NCBI GenBank assembly: GCA_018268655.1
Contig: JAFDWC010000001.1
Location: 1 to 64,000 of the forward strand
Source of the DNA: Actinomycetota bacterium
Lineage (GTDB): Bacteria; Actinomycetota; Thermoleophilia; Solirubrobacterales; 70-9
Direction of reading: 5' to 3'
Length of the DNA: 64,000 nt
The stretch's first letter is position 1, and every line of letters begins with the position of its first letter. Position numbers and translations under genes: made by a program. Under the pieces are notes generated by a model, which saw only the letters and a list, made by a program, of their open reading frames with translations, did not search any database and was not told the DNA's origin. Shown in pieces: positions 40,605 through 48,225 of this stretch.

Positions 40605-42161
40605 TCAGGCCCGTTTGCGGGGGAGGACCGCCTCGCCCCCGGCCACCGCGACCTCGGCGGCCAGCCGCGCTTCGCGGCGCCGTTCCATCTTCGCCCACCA
40701 GAGGCCGACCACGGTGAGGCCGACGATCACCGCGAGGGTGCCCAGCGTCAGCGCCTCGAACTTGCCCCTCGAGACGCCCCATTCTTCGGCGAAGTCGTAT
40801 TCGAGGCCCAGCACCGACTCGAGCGTGCCCGGGAAGACCGCAACCCAGCTGCCGAGGACGACGAAGAAGGTCGCCGAGATGGTCCCGAGGCGCAGCCCCC
40901 ACTCGCCGCCGGGCACGACGAACGGGCGCTCGACGTCGGGGTACTTGCGGCGGAGGACCCAGCAGGCCGGGTAGATGATGATGTAGGACATCAGCACGGT
41001 GGAGATCGCCACCGTGAGCACGATCGAGAAGGTGGTCGCGGCGCTGCCCGAGTTCAGTTGCTGGGCGACGATCACGAAGGCGGTCGCAACCGCCCCCGAC
41101 ATCAGGTTGACCCGCATCGGGGTGCCGAAGCGCTTGCTGAAGGTGCCGAACCAGCGCGGAAACGCCCCATCCATCGCCGCCGCCGCGAGCAGCCGGTCCG
41201 AGCCCATCATCCAGGCGGCGCCCTGGGTCAGCAGGGTGAAGACGAAGAGGACGGCGGCCACCTTGACGAGGACGCCCTGCAGCGACCCGTAGACGCTGAA
41301 GGTGTCGTTGACGGCCGACATGAAGCCGCTGACGCCGGTGATCTGATCGACCGGGACGACGAGCAGGATCGAGAGGATCGGGATCAGGTAACAGAAGGCC
41401 GAGGCGAAGGCCGAGCGGGTGATGTAGCGGGGGATGTCGTGCTGGGCGTTCCTCATCTCCTCGCTCGCCGCGGTGCCGCACTCGAACCCGCTGATCGCGA
41501 AGACGAGGACCGGCACCGCCGCGATGAAGCCGGCGAGGGTCGGGCTGAAGCCGCTGATGCCGTAGCCGTGGACCCCGTGCTCGATCGCGTAGATGACCAC
41601 GGTGACCGTGACGATGACGAGGACTCCGACCTTGACGAAGGCGCCGATCGAGGGGATCCACTTGCCGCGCTTCAGCGAGATCACCGCGACCAGGATCCCG
41701 GTCCAGACGAAGATCAGTTTGAACAGCCAGTCGCCGAGCGAGCCTTCCGGCATCGAGATCAGGTTTTCGTTGACGGCGGCGGCCGAGAGGAAGCAGAGCG
41801 ATCCGCCCAGCCAGAGCGGGTTGGTGATCCAGTAGAGCATCGCCCCGAGCGCCGACCAGAAGCGCCCGAAGGCGAGCTTCATCCAGACGTAGGGTCCCCC
41901 CTCCTCGGCGAAGGCGCCTCCCATCTCCGACATAAGGAAGGCGTAGGGGATGACGAACAGCGGGACCAGGATCAGCATCCAGGTGAAGGTCTGGCCGCCG
42001 AAGCTCGAGATTTCGCCGAGGACGTCGAGCGAGACCACCGTCGCGATCCCGAAGAAGACGAGGTCGAAGAGATTCAGGCTCTTGACCAGGTTCTTCTTCT
42101 GTTCCTGCTCGAAACTGCTGTCCGGGTCGATCGCGCCGAGCCCGTCCGGTTCACTGCTCAT
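40605..42161 (-). CDS. APC-family amino acid/amine permease
   Basis: Twelve-helix secondary transporter (518 residues). LNLFDLVFFGIATVVSLDVL and MGGAFAEEGGPYVWMKLAFG are consensus APC helices 1-3. FAISGFECGTAASEEMRNAQ and GSDRLLAAAAMDGAFPRWFG are typical of the amino acid/glutamate-GABA antiporter branch. A charged N terminus (DPDSSFEQEQKKNLVKSLNL) and C-terminal tail face the cytoplasm. AGAGGAG before the ATG. With the neighbouring amine dehydrogenase, import of a basic amine is plausible. Confidence 0.9.
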   Translation of the reverse strand: MSSEPDGLGAIDPDSSFEQEQKKNLVKSLNLFDLVFFGIATVVSLDVLGEISSFGGQTFTWMLILVPLFVIPYAFLMSEMGGAFAEEGGPYVWMKLAFGRFWSALGAMLYWITNPLWLGGSLCFLSAAAVNENLISMPEGSLGDWLFKLIFVWTGILVAVISLKRGKWIPSIGAFVKVGVLVIVTVTVVIYAIEHGVHGYGISGFSPTLAGFIAAVPVLVFAISGFECGTAASEEMRNAQHDIPRYITRSAFASAFCYLIPILSILLVVPVDQITGVSGFMSAVNDTFSVYGSLQGVLVKVAAVLFVFTLLTQGAAWMMGSDRLLAAAAMDGAFPRWFGTFSKRFGTPMRVNLMSGAVATAFVIVAQQLNSGSAATTFSIVLTVAISTVLMSYIIIYPACWVLRRKYPDVERPFVVPGGEWGLRLGTISATFFVVLGSWVAVFPGTLESVLGLEYDFAEEWGVSRGKFEALTLGTLAVIVGLTVVGLWWAKMERRREARLAAEVAVAGGEAVLPRKRA

Positions 42162-42268
42162 CCGTCGCTCCTCTCGGTATTCCCCGGGCCCCGCACCTCG
42201 ACGTCAGGGCGCGCGGCCTCGTTCCCACCACACACCCTCTCTGCTGGGGCGCCGTCGCGCGAGCGAAA

Positions 42269-43231
42269 TCAGCGCTGAGTTGCGGCGGAAAAATCGATGC
42301 TCTGCGTCGCTCCGGCTGGCAGGCCCGGAAATTCCTCCGCGGCGATCAGGTCGCGGCAGTACTGGGCGAAGGCCTCGGTCAGCCGGGTCGAGGTCGCCGA
42401 GGCCAGCACCGCGAGGCCCAGCAGCATCGCCCGCGGCTCGCCGTCGATGCGGACGCTGCGCAGCGGGGTGCCGTCGAGGGCGACCTCGGTCACCGGGCGA
42501 GCGTTGACGATCGTGTAGCCGAAGCCGTTGGCGACGAGGGTGCGGATCACCTCGGGGTTGCGCGAGCGCTGGGCGACGGTCGGCCGCAGCCCGGCCACCT
42601 GGAAGAGCGCGTAGAAGTATTCGCGGCTGTGGGGCAGGTCGAGCAGGACCAGGGGCAGTTTCGCCAGCTCCCGCAGGCCGACCGAGTCGGCGCGGGCCAG
42701 CGGGTGGTCGGCGGGGAAGACCGCGTAGGGCGGCAGGGCGGCCAGGGGCTCGAAGGCGATGTCGCGCTCGAGGTCGAGGTCATAGGTCATCGCCAGGCTC
42801 AGGCCGCCTTCCCGCAGCCGGTCGAAGATCTCCTGCTGGCCCGAGGCGCTGAGGCGAACGTGGACGCCCGGGTTGCGCTCTTTGAAGTCGCGGGCGAGGC
42901 GGGGGGTGATCAGCGGCGCCAGGGTCACCAAACAGCCGAGATCGAGGACTCCGCTCAGCTCGTCGGTCAGCTCGGAGGCGAAGCGCTCGAGGTCCCCGGC
43001 TTCCTGGAGCAGGGCGCGGGCGCGCTCGGCGAAGCGCCGCCCCTCGGGGGTCGGCGAGACGCCCTGGGCGTGGTGGCGGATCAGCAGCTGCACACCCAGC
43101 GCCTTTTCGAGCTGGGCGATGGCGGCGGAGACCGACGACTGGGCGACCGGGATCGTCAGCGCCGCCTCGGTGATGCTGCCGGTCTCGCAGGTGGTGACGA
43201 AGTACTCGAGCTGGCGCATCGTGAATAGCAC
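42269..43231 (-). CDS. LysR-family transcriptional regulator
   Basis: LysR activator (320 residues). The N-terminal winged helix is MRQLEYFVTTCETGSITEAA with VAQSSVSAAIAQLEKALGVQ and LLIRHHAQGVSPTPEGRRFA. The co-inducer domain includes VLDLGCLVTLAPLITPRLAR and LPLVLLDLPHSREYFYALFQ. It lies between the DUF1028 gene and the permease, transcribed in the same direction as both, and is the obvious candidate regulator of the amine cluster. Confidence 0.92.
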   Translation of the reverse strand: MLFTMRQLEYFVTTCETGSITEAALTIPVAQSSVSAAIAQLEKALGVQLLIRHHAQGVSPTPEGRRFAERARALLQEAGDLERFASELTDELSGVLDLGCLVTLAPLITPRLARDFKERNPGVHVRLSASGQQEIFDRLREGGLSLAMTYDLDLERDIAFEPLAALPPYAVFPADHPLARADSVGLRELAKLPLVLLDLPHSREYFYALFQVAGLRPTVAQRSRNPEVIRTLVANGFGYTIVNARPVTEVALDGTPLRSVRIDGEPRAMLLGLAVLASATSTRLTEAFAQYCRDLIAAEEFPGLPAGATQSIDFSAATQR

Positions 43232-43339
43232 GCGCCAGTGATACCAGCGGCGCTGTATTCGCTCAAGCGAGCTTCTTCGCGCGCTTGGCGCGGAATTGGC
43301 GATGCGCGGTCAGGTTCAGATCCCGCGCTTCGCCCCCTC

Positions 43340-44035
43340 CTACTCGGCCGGGTCTCCCGGCACGCCGTAGGCCGGCGCTCCGGACGGGTCGAGCGCCCGG
43401 ACCACGTAGTCGTCGCGCTGCGGCTCCCACACCGACCACAGCCGGCGCAGCTCCGCCACCGGCCCGCCGTCGGGGTCGAAGTCGACCCGCAGGTTGGTGA
43501 TCGGCCACTCCGCCTCGCCGCTGCCCGACGCCAGCAGGCCGGCCGAGTGGACCGGCCCGGCCTCGCCGCCGAGCTCGATCCCCGCCTCCAACCCGAGCAG
43601 CAGGCGCTCCTCCAGCTCGGCCTCGGGGTCGCCTGCTTCGAAGGATGCGACCGCCGCCTCCAGCACCGCCAGGGAGGCGAGCAGGTTGCCGGCGGCGACG
43701 CAGCCCGCTCCCGGACGGTCGCCGTTGATGCCGAGCGACTCGGTGCCGCTGTGGGCGGCGGAGCGGCCCTCGCCGTCGACCACCGCGAGCTGGCGGTACT
43801 CGACGTTCGGCGCCGCGGCGACGACGGCCTCGACCGCGGCGGCGGCGTCCCTGCCCTCGCGCAGGGCGTCGAGGAGGGCGGGGCCGAGGCGCGGGTCGGT
43901 GACGTTCTGGGTGGTCGCGACGCCGACCCCGGTGGCTACGTAGGCGCAGCGCGAGGGCACCGCCGGGCTTGAGGAGGTGAGGGCGATCCCGAAGCGGCCG
44001 GTCCGCTGGCAGCGGCCGAGGAGCGAGAAGGTCAT
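43340..44035 (-). CDS. DUF1028-family (Ntn-hydrolase-like) protein
   Basis: 231-residue protein of the DUF1028 family: MTFSLLGRCQRTGRFGIALT, SSSPAVPSRCAYVATGVGVA, TTQNVTDPRLGPALLDALRE and AGNLLASLAVLEAAVASFEA. The family resembles Ntn hydrolases; its reaction is not established. ATG overlaps the RidA-like stop by four bases, so it is the third gene of the monooxygenase-RidA-DUF1028 set. DUF1028 and RidA neighbours recur in nitrogen-compound degradation loci, from general knowledge. Confidence 0.85.
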   Translation of the reverse strand: MTFSLLGRCQRTGRFGIALTSSSPAVPSRCAYVATGVGVATTQNVTDPRLGPALLDALREGRDAAAAVEAVVAAAPNVEYRQLAVVDGEGRSAAHSGTESLGINGDRPGAGCVAAGNLLASLAVLEAAVASFEAGDPEAELEERLLLGLEAGIELGGEAGPVHSAGLLASGSGEAEWPITNLRVDFDPDGGPVAELRRLWSVWEPQRDDYVVRALDPSGAPAYGVPGDPAE

Positions 44036-44457
44036 CCCTCGCCCTCCCCGCCCAGCACCGCGGTGGCGTCGATCTCGACCAGCCACTCCGGACGCGCCAG
44101 GGAGCTGACGACGATCCCGGTCGAGACCGGATGGACGCCCTTCAGCCAGCGCCCCATGACCCGGTAGACCGGCTCGCGGAAGCGTGGATCGGTCAGGTAG
44201 ACGACCACCTTGACGATGTGCTCGAGGCCGCCGCCGGCCTCCTTCATCAGCATCTCGATGTTCGCCATCGCCTGCTCGGCCTGGGCCTCGACGTCGCCGA
44301 TGCCGACGTTCTCGGAGGTCTCCAGGTCCTGGCCGATCTGGCCCCGCAGGTAGACCGTGTCGCCGGCGACGACGGCCTGGCAGAGGTCGTTGTCGAGGTT
44401 CTGCTCCGGATAGGTCTCGCGGGTGTTGAACTTGCGGATCCGGCGGTGGACGGTCAT
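44032..44457 (-). CDS. RidA-family protein
   Basis: RidA/Rid-superfamily protein (141 residues): RKFNTRETYPEQNLDNDLCQ, AVVAGDTVYLRGQIGQDLET, VVYLTDPRFREPVYRVMG and RPEWLVEIDATAVLG. It probably hydrolyses imine or enamine intermediates made by the partner enzymes. Both ends are four-base overlaps (ATGA), upstream with the flavin monooxygenase and downstream with the DUF1028 gene. It differs from the RidA at 13157 in having a longer N terminus. Confidence 0.88.
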   Translation of the reverse strand: MTVHRRIRKFNTRETYPEQNLDNDLCQAVVAGDTVYLRGQIGQDLETSENVGIGDVEAQAEQAMANIEMLMKEAGGGLEHIVKVVVYLTDPRFREPVYRVMGRWLKGVHPVSTGIVVSSLARPEWLVEIDATAVLGGEGEG

Positions 44458-45716
44458 GCGACCGTCAGCTTCCCACGGTAGGCGCGATACGCGCGCTGGA
44501 TCGTGATCTGGTCGGCGAGGAAGCGAGCGTCGTGCCAGACCCCCCAGATGAACGAGGACCCGCGGCGGGAGAGCCAGGGCAAGCCGAGGAAGTAGACGCC
44601 GGGCTCCGAGGAGACGCCCCGTCGGTGCCTCGGGTTTCCGTTGGCGTCGAAGGCGTCCACCCGGAGCCAGCCGTAGTCGGTGCTGAAGCCGGTCGCCCAG
44701 ACGATCGAGCGGACGCCCGCCTCGGCGAGGTCGAGCTCGGCGAGCGGGTGGGTGACCGAGGAGGGCATCCCCCCCAGCCGCCTGGCGTCCGGCTCCTCCG
44801 GCAGGTCGAGACCGGTGCGGGCCAGGTAGGCGTCGGCTTCGTCCAGCAGGGACAGGTAGCTGGCATCGCCCTGGGCGATGCTCTCGCCGAGGTCGGGGGC
44901 GAAGCGGACCGTGCCGCCATCGAAGGCGGAGGTCAGGCCGACCAGCTTGATCCCGCGCTCGTCGAGCTCGCGGAAGTCGACCGTGCGGCCACCGTCGCGC
45001 CCGCTCACCGCGATCGTCACGTGCTCCTTGCCCTCCGGCGGCGCCTCGGCGTCCCACTGCCCGAGGACTCCCAGCCACCAGACGAAGTCACGACCGCGGT
45101 AGCTGCGCGGGGGACGATCGTGGGGGCCGACCGAGAGGTAGACGCCGCGGCCGGCTCCCAGCAGCTCCTCCGCGATCTGCACCCCGGAGGACCCGGCGCC
45201 GACCACCAGCACGGCGCCATCGGGCAGCTGCCCCGGGTTGCGGTAGCCGCTCGAGTGCAGCTGCGTCAGCCCGGGCTCGTCGGGAGCGATCGGCGGGATC
45301 TGCGGGACCTGGAAGGGCCCGGTGGCAGCAACCACGTAATCGGCATCGATCGTGCCGGCGGTCGTCTCGGCCCGGAAGCCGGGACCGCCCTCCTCCCTTC
45401 GCACCGAGGTCACCTCGACCCCGCACCGGATCGGTGCGGCGATCTTCTCCGCGTAGGCCTCGAGGTATTCGGCGACCTGATCCTTCGAGGCGAAGCCATC
45501 CGGATCGAGGCCGGCGAACTCCAGCGTCGGGAAGCGATCGTGCCAGGCGGGTCCGTTGGCGACCAGGGAATCCCACCGCTCCGAGCGCCAGCGCTCGGCG
45601 ATCCGCTGCCGCTCGAGGATCAGGTGCGGCACCTCGGCGGCGCTCAGGTGCTCGCTCATCGCCAGGCCGGCCTGGCCGCCACCGACGATCAGCACCTCGA
45701 CCTTCTCCCTCGGCAT
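44454..45716 (-). CDS. Flavin-dependent monooxygenase (FMO/NAD(P)-FAD oxidoreductase)
   Basis: Two-dinucleotide-domain FAD enzyme (420 residues). VEVLIVGGGQAGLAMSEHLS is the FAD site. VLVVGAGSSGVQIAEELLGA is the NADPH site. SIVWATGFSTDYGWLRVDAF is the FMO/ATG-type motif, and YFLGLPWLSRRGSSFIWGV is the C-terminal signature of the CzcO-type branch. ATG at 45716 (MPREKVE) has GGAG five bases upstream. It leads the three-gene unit and probably oxygenates a nitrogen or carbonyl compound. Confidence 0.88.
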   Translation of the reverse strand: MPREKVEVLIVGGGQAGLAMSEHLSAAEVPHLILERQRIAERWRSERWDSLVANGPAWHDRFPTLEFAGLDPDGFASKDQVAEYLEAYAEKIAAPIRCGVEVTSVRREEGGPGFRAETTAGTIDADYVVAATGPFQVPQIPPIAPDEPGLTQLHSSGYRNPGQLPDGAVLVVGAGSSGVQIAEELLGAGRGVYLSVGPHDRPPRSYRGRDFVWWLGVLGQWDAEAPPEGKEHVTIAVSGRDGGRTVDFRELDERGIKLVGLTSAFDGGTVRFAPDLGESIAQGDASYLSLLDEADAYLARTGLDLPEEPDARRLGGMPSSVTHPLAELDLAEAGVRSIVWATGFSTDYGWLRVDAFDANGNPRHRRGVSSEPGVYFLGLPWLSRRGSSFIWGVWHDARFLADQITIQRAYRAYRGKLTVA

Positions 45717-45884
45717 GTCCGCTCCGCTCGTATCCACGCGATGACGATTCGCTTGCTGTCTCGAACCCGTCCGCGCATCGTCGCGGCCCATCCGCCGGGC
45801 GCACAACTGACGTTTCCGTCGCCGTGGCCATATTTTTTCGATGCAGGGACCCGGGCCGCTCGGGGCCCGACGCTGAGGGTGTCG

Positions 45885-46667
45885 CTACCGGTACTCGACC
45901 TTGATCGAGCTGAAGCTGAGCGAGACGCTCTCGGCCACCGTGCCGGCGCCGGCCTTGCCCTGGCCCTTGTCGGTGCCGTAGGAGTCGACCCTCGCGCCGG
46001 TGAGGATGATGGTCTGCGGCCCGCCTTGCGCGGCCGCACGCACGGTCATCACCGCGGTCTTGATGTGCTGGCCGTTGACGCACAGCTTCATCAGGGTCGG
46101 CGAGGCTTTGTCGAGCGGCTTGACGATCTGGATGCCGCGCGCCGCGGCGTTGGGTCCGCCGACGAGCTGCCAGGCGAGGACGGGGAACGAGGTCCCACCA
46201 CCGCTGCCGAGGGTCATCGTCGCGACCGGAGATCCGCCGGGCACGGCCTGCAGCGGCGGGATCGGCCTCGCCGGCGCGGTCAGCGTCTTGCCGTCGCCCA
46301 GCGTGAAGGTCCGGCCGTCGATCGAGACCGTCGTCCCGGCCGGTCCGCTCGCCCCCTGGGCCCCGGGGGATCCGGCGACGCCCTGGGGGCCGGCTGGACC
46401 GGTCACGTTCCAGCTCAGCGCGTGCTCGGCCTGCGCGGGGGCGCCGGCCGGGTTGCAGGTCTGACCGGCCGACGGATCGATGATCCGGACGTTCGGGCCG
46501 GCGGCGACGGGCGTCGTCCCGTCCTGCTGCACCTCATAGCAGGCGTGGATAACCCCGTCGTTTCCGGGCACGGCCGCGATCGCCGCCGCCGACGCGCCAG
46601 CCGCCGCCGCGACGACCAGCATCAGCACGGTCCTTCCGGTCCGACCGGTCAGCTCCCGGACCCTCAT
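45885..46667 (-). CDS. Exported protein with collagen-like linker and Hcp-like C-terminal domain
   Basis: Secreted or surface protein (260 residues). It has a signal-type helix (TVLMLVVAAAAGASAAAIAA), a small Cys domain (IHACYEVQQDGTTPVAAGPN, GQTCNPAG), a collagen-like run GPAGPQGVAGSPGAQGASGP and a C-terminal domain resembling the Hcp tube protein of type VI secretion (FPVLAWQLVGG, IVKPLDKASPTLMKLCVNGQ, HIKTAVMTVRAA, VAESVSLSFSSIKVEYR). No other T6SS gene is present. Probably a repurposed Hcp fold displayed outside the cell. Function unknown. Confidence 0.8.
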   Translation of the reverse strand: MRVRELTGRTGRTVLMLVVAAAAGASAAAIAAVPGNDGVIHACYEVQQDGTTPVAAGPNVRIIDPSAGQTCNPAGAPAQAEHALSWNVTGPAGPQGVAGSPGAQGASGPAGTTVSIDGRTFTLGDGKTLTAPARPIPPLQAVPGGSPVATMTLGSGGGTSFPVLAWQLVGGPNAAARGIQIVKPLDKASPTLMKLCVNGQHIKTAVMTVRAAAQGGPQTIILTGARVDSYGTDKGQGKAGAGTVAESVSLSFSSIKVEYR

Positions 46668-46756
46668 ACGGCAGGCCAGCCTACCGAGTGACCACCGAGT
46701 GGCAGAGCGACGATCGACGGATGTCTGACGGCGCCCCGGGCCTGCCGCGGAGGCGA

Positions 46757-46770
46757 TATACCCGGGTATA
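46757..46770. promoter_or_regulatory. 14-bp palindrome TATACCCGGGTATA, putative TA autoregulatory operator
   Basis: Perfect palindrome 20 bases before the antitoxin ATG (46791). TATA boxes at both ends could be part of the -10. Position and symmetry match operators bound by ribbon-helix-helix antitoxins. Confidence 0.5.
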
Positions 46771-46790
46771 CAGGCGGCCTGGCAAAGGTC

Positions 46791-47000
46791 ATGGTCTCCC
46801 TTCCCGACGATCTCCTCGCCGAGGTCGATGCCGAGGCGCGGCGCGGCGGCACGACCGCAGCGCCGTCATGCGGGAGTTCGCCGACGCCGCGCTGCGCCGA
46901 CGCCGCGAGGGCCGGGCAGCGGCCATTCGGTCGCTGCTCAGCGACGTCACGCCCCACGGCGGTCGGGCCGCGGAGCAGGTGAAGGCGACGCGGCCGGTCC
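46791..47000 (+). pseudogene. VapB-like ribbon-helix-helix antitoxin, frameshifted
   Basis: MVSLPDDLLAEVDAEARRGGTT in one frame continues as RSAVMREFADAALRRRREGR in the next. The join needs one base inserted near 46854-46856 (ACCGC should be ACCCGC), a single-base deletion in a C-run. AAAGG is a weak Shine-Dalgarno before the ATG. A clean stop overlapping the toxin start is also missing in this frame, hinting at another indel. Either a decaying gene or a sequencing error in C-runs. Confidence 0.6.
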
Positions 47001-47410
47001 GTGACGGCGCTGCTCCTCGACGCGAGCGTCCTGCTCGCGGCCTTCGATCCCGCCGACGATCACCATCAGCCGGCACGAGCGCTGCTGGAAGACGACGAGA
47101 CCACGCTGGCCACCCTCGACCTCGCCCGCTATGAGGTCGTGAACGTCGCCGTTCGGGCGTGGCGAGCCCCCACTCCGCACCGTCGCTGCTCGCCGTGATC
47201 GAGAGGCTTGCCGACGACGGTGGGGTGCTCGCATCCACCCACACCCTCCTGACGAGGGCGGCCGACATCGCCGACCGGCACGCGATCTCCGTCCACGACG
47301 CCGCCTACGCAGCCGCCTCCGATCAAGGAGGCCATCGCCTGGTCAGCTGCGACGAGCGCGACCTGGTCTCGAAGGGCCTTGCGTCGCTTCCCGCCGACCT
47401 CCAGGCCTGA
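47001..47410 (+). pseudogene. PIN-domain (VapC-like) toxin, frameshifted
   Basis: GTG ACG start gives LLLDASVLLAAFDPADDHHQ and DLARYEVVNVAVRAW, then a one-base shift within the C-run 47167-47171 leads to PSLLAVIERLADDGGVLAST, AISVHDAAYAAASDQGGHRL and VSCDERDLVSKGL. Together these carry the PIN acidic residues (Asp, Glu, two Asp). The coding pattern is otherwise intact, so the toxin may be functional if the C-run is miscalled. Confidence 0.65.
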
Positions 47411-47467
47411 CTCAGCGCGCCGCCGGGCTCGGGCCAGGCGCCGCCGATCGACCGACGGCAGCTCCGC

Positions 47468-48082
47468 TCACGGTTCGTGTTCGACGACGAATTCGAGGTG
47501 CTTGATCGCTTCTGGGAAGTCCTTCTGCTCAGCTTCCCGTTCATGCCGGTAGTCGGCGAGCTGCCCGGCAACCGAGCAATCGAGCCGGGCGAGGTGTTCG
47601 GCGGCGATCTTGAGGCCGCCCTCGACGCCCATCTTCCGCTCGAAGAAGTCGTGCGAGAGGAGGTCTGAGGTGCTGCCGACGATATAGACGAACTTCGGGT
47701 TCGAGTAAGAGTGCCGCCGCCCGTCGAGCGCCTGTGCGGCCGTGTCGAGGTCCGCCCACAGCGCTTCCAGCTTTTCGGCCACCGGGATGAACCCTCGCAC
47801 CGCCTTCTTGAACGGCGGCCGCGCCTGCGCCGGGGCGCGCTTCACCGCGACGCAGCCCTTCGCGAAGCTTTCGACCCCCTGGCGATAGGTCTCGTCCGCC
47901 TTGTCGGCTTCCGCCTCCCAATGGGTGAAGAACTCGATGTCGCCTTTCTTGATCCGGCCTTTCCCTTCGTGGGCCGGCAGCGGGCCGGGCGCCGTCGGGA
48001 TACCGGAGGCGGCCGCGGCGACGACGGAGAGGCAGAGGACCAGGACGGCTGCGAGAAGCACGGTCGCGGGCAAGCGGTTCAA
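47468..48082 (-). CDS. Exported hypothetical protein
   Basis: 204-residue protein with a Sec signal peptide (NRLPATVLLAAVLVLCLSVV, to AAAASG) and a helical, lysine/glutamate-rich mature chain (GDIEFFTHWEAEADKADETY, RQGVESFAKGCVAVKRAPAQ, GVEGGLKIAAEHLARLDCSV) with two cysteines. The TTG start at 48082 is chosen because GGAAGGA lies just upstream, though a GTG at 48136 is possible. Ends with EFVVEHEP. Not recognised. Confidence 0.7.
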   Translation of the reverse strand: MNRLPATVLLAAVLVLCLSVVAAAASGIPTAPGPLPAHEGKGRIKKGDIEFFTHWEAEADKADETYRQGVESFAKGCVAVKRAPAQARPPFKKAVRGFIPVAEKLEALWADLDTAAQALDGRRHSYSNPKFVYIVGSTSDLLSHDFFERKMGVEGGLKIAAEHLARLDCSVAGQLADYRHEREAEQKDFPEAIKHLEFVVEHEP

Positions 48083-48225
48083 GGCGATCCTTCCTGTCGA
48101 GGGCGCGCGGGGCGACTGGGTGACGGAATCTCTCACCGCGGTGTCGAGTTGGCAAGGAATGGGCTGAGGAAGCGCCGCGGCCGGCGCCTAGCCCGGCGGT
48201 TGAGCCGTGCGAGACGGCCGTACTC

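Noticed and set aside
40585-41661. N-terminal extension of the P450 frame
   Set aside because: It overlaps the permease coding region and has no domain; the P450 begins at 40584 with a Shine-Dalgarno.
45885-46667. Type VI secretion system locus
   Set aside because: Only an Hcp-like domain is present, with a signal peptide and no sheath, baseplate or ClpV genes.
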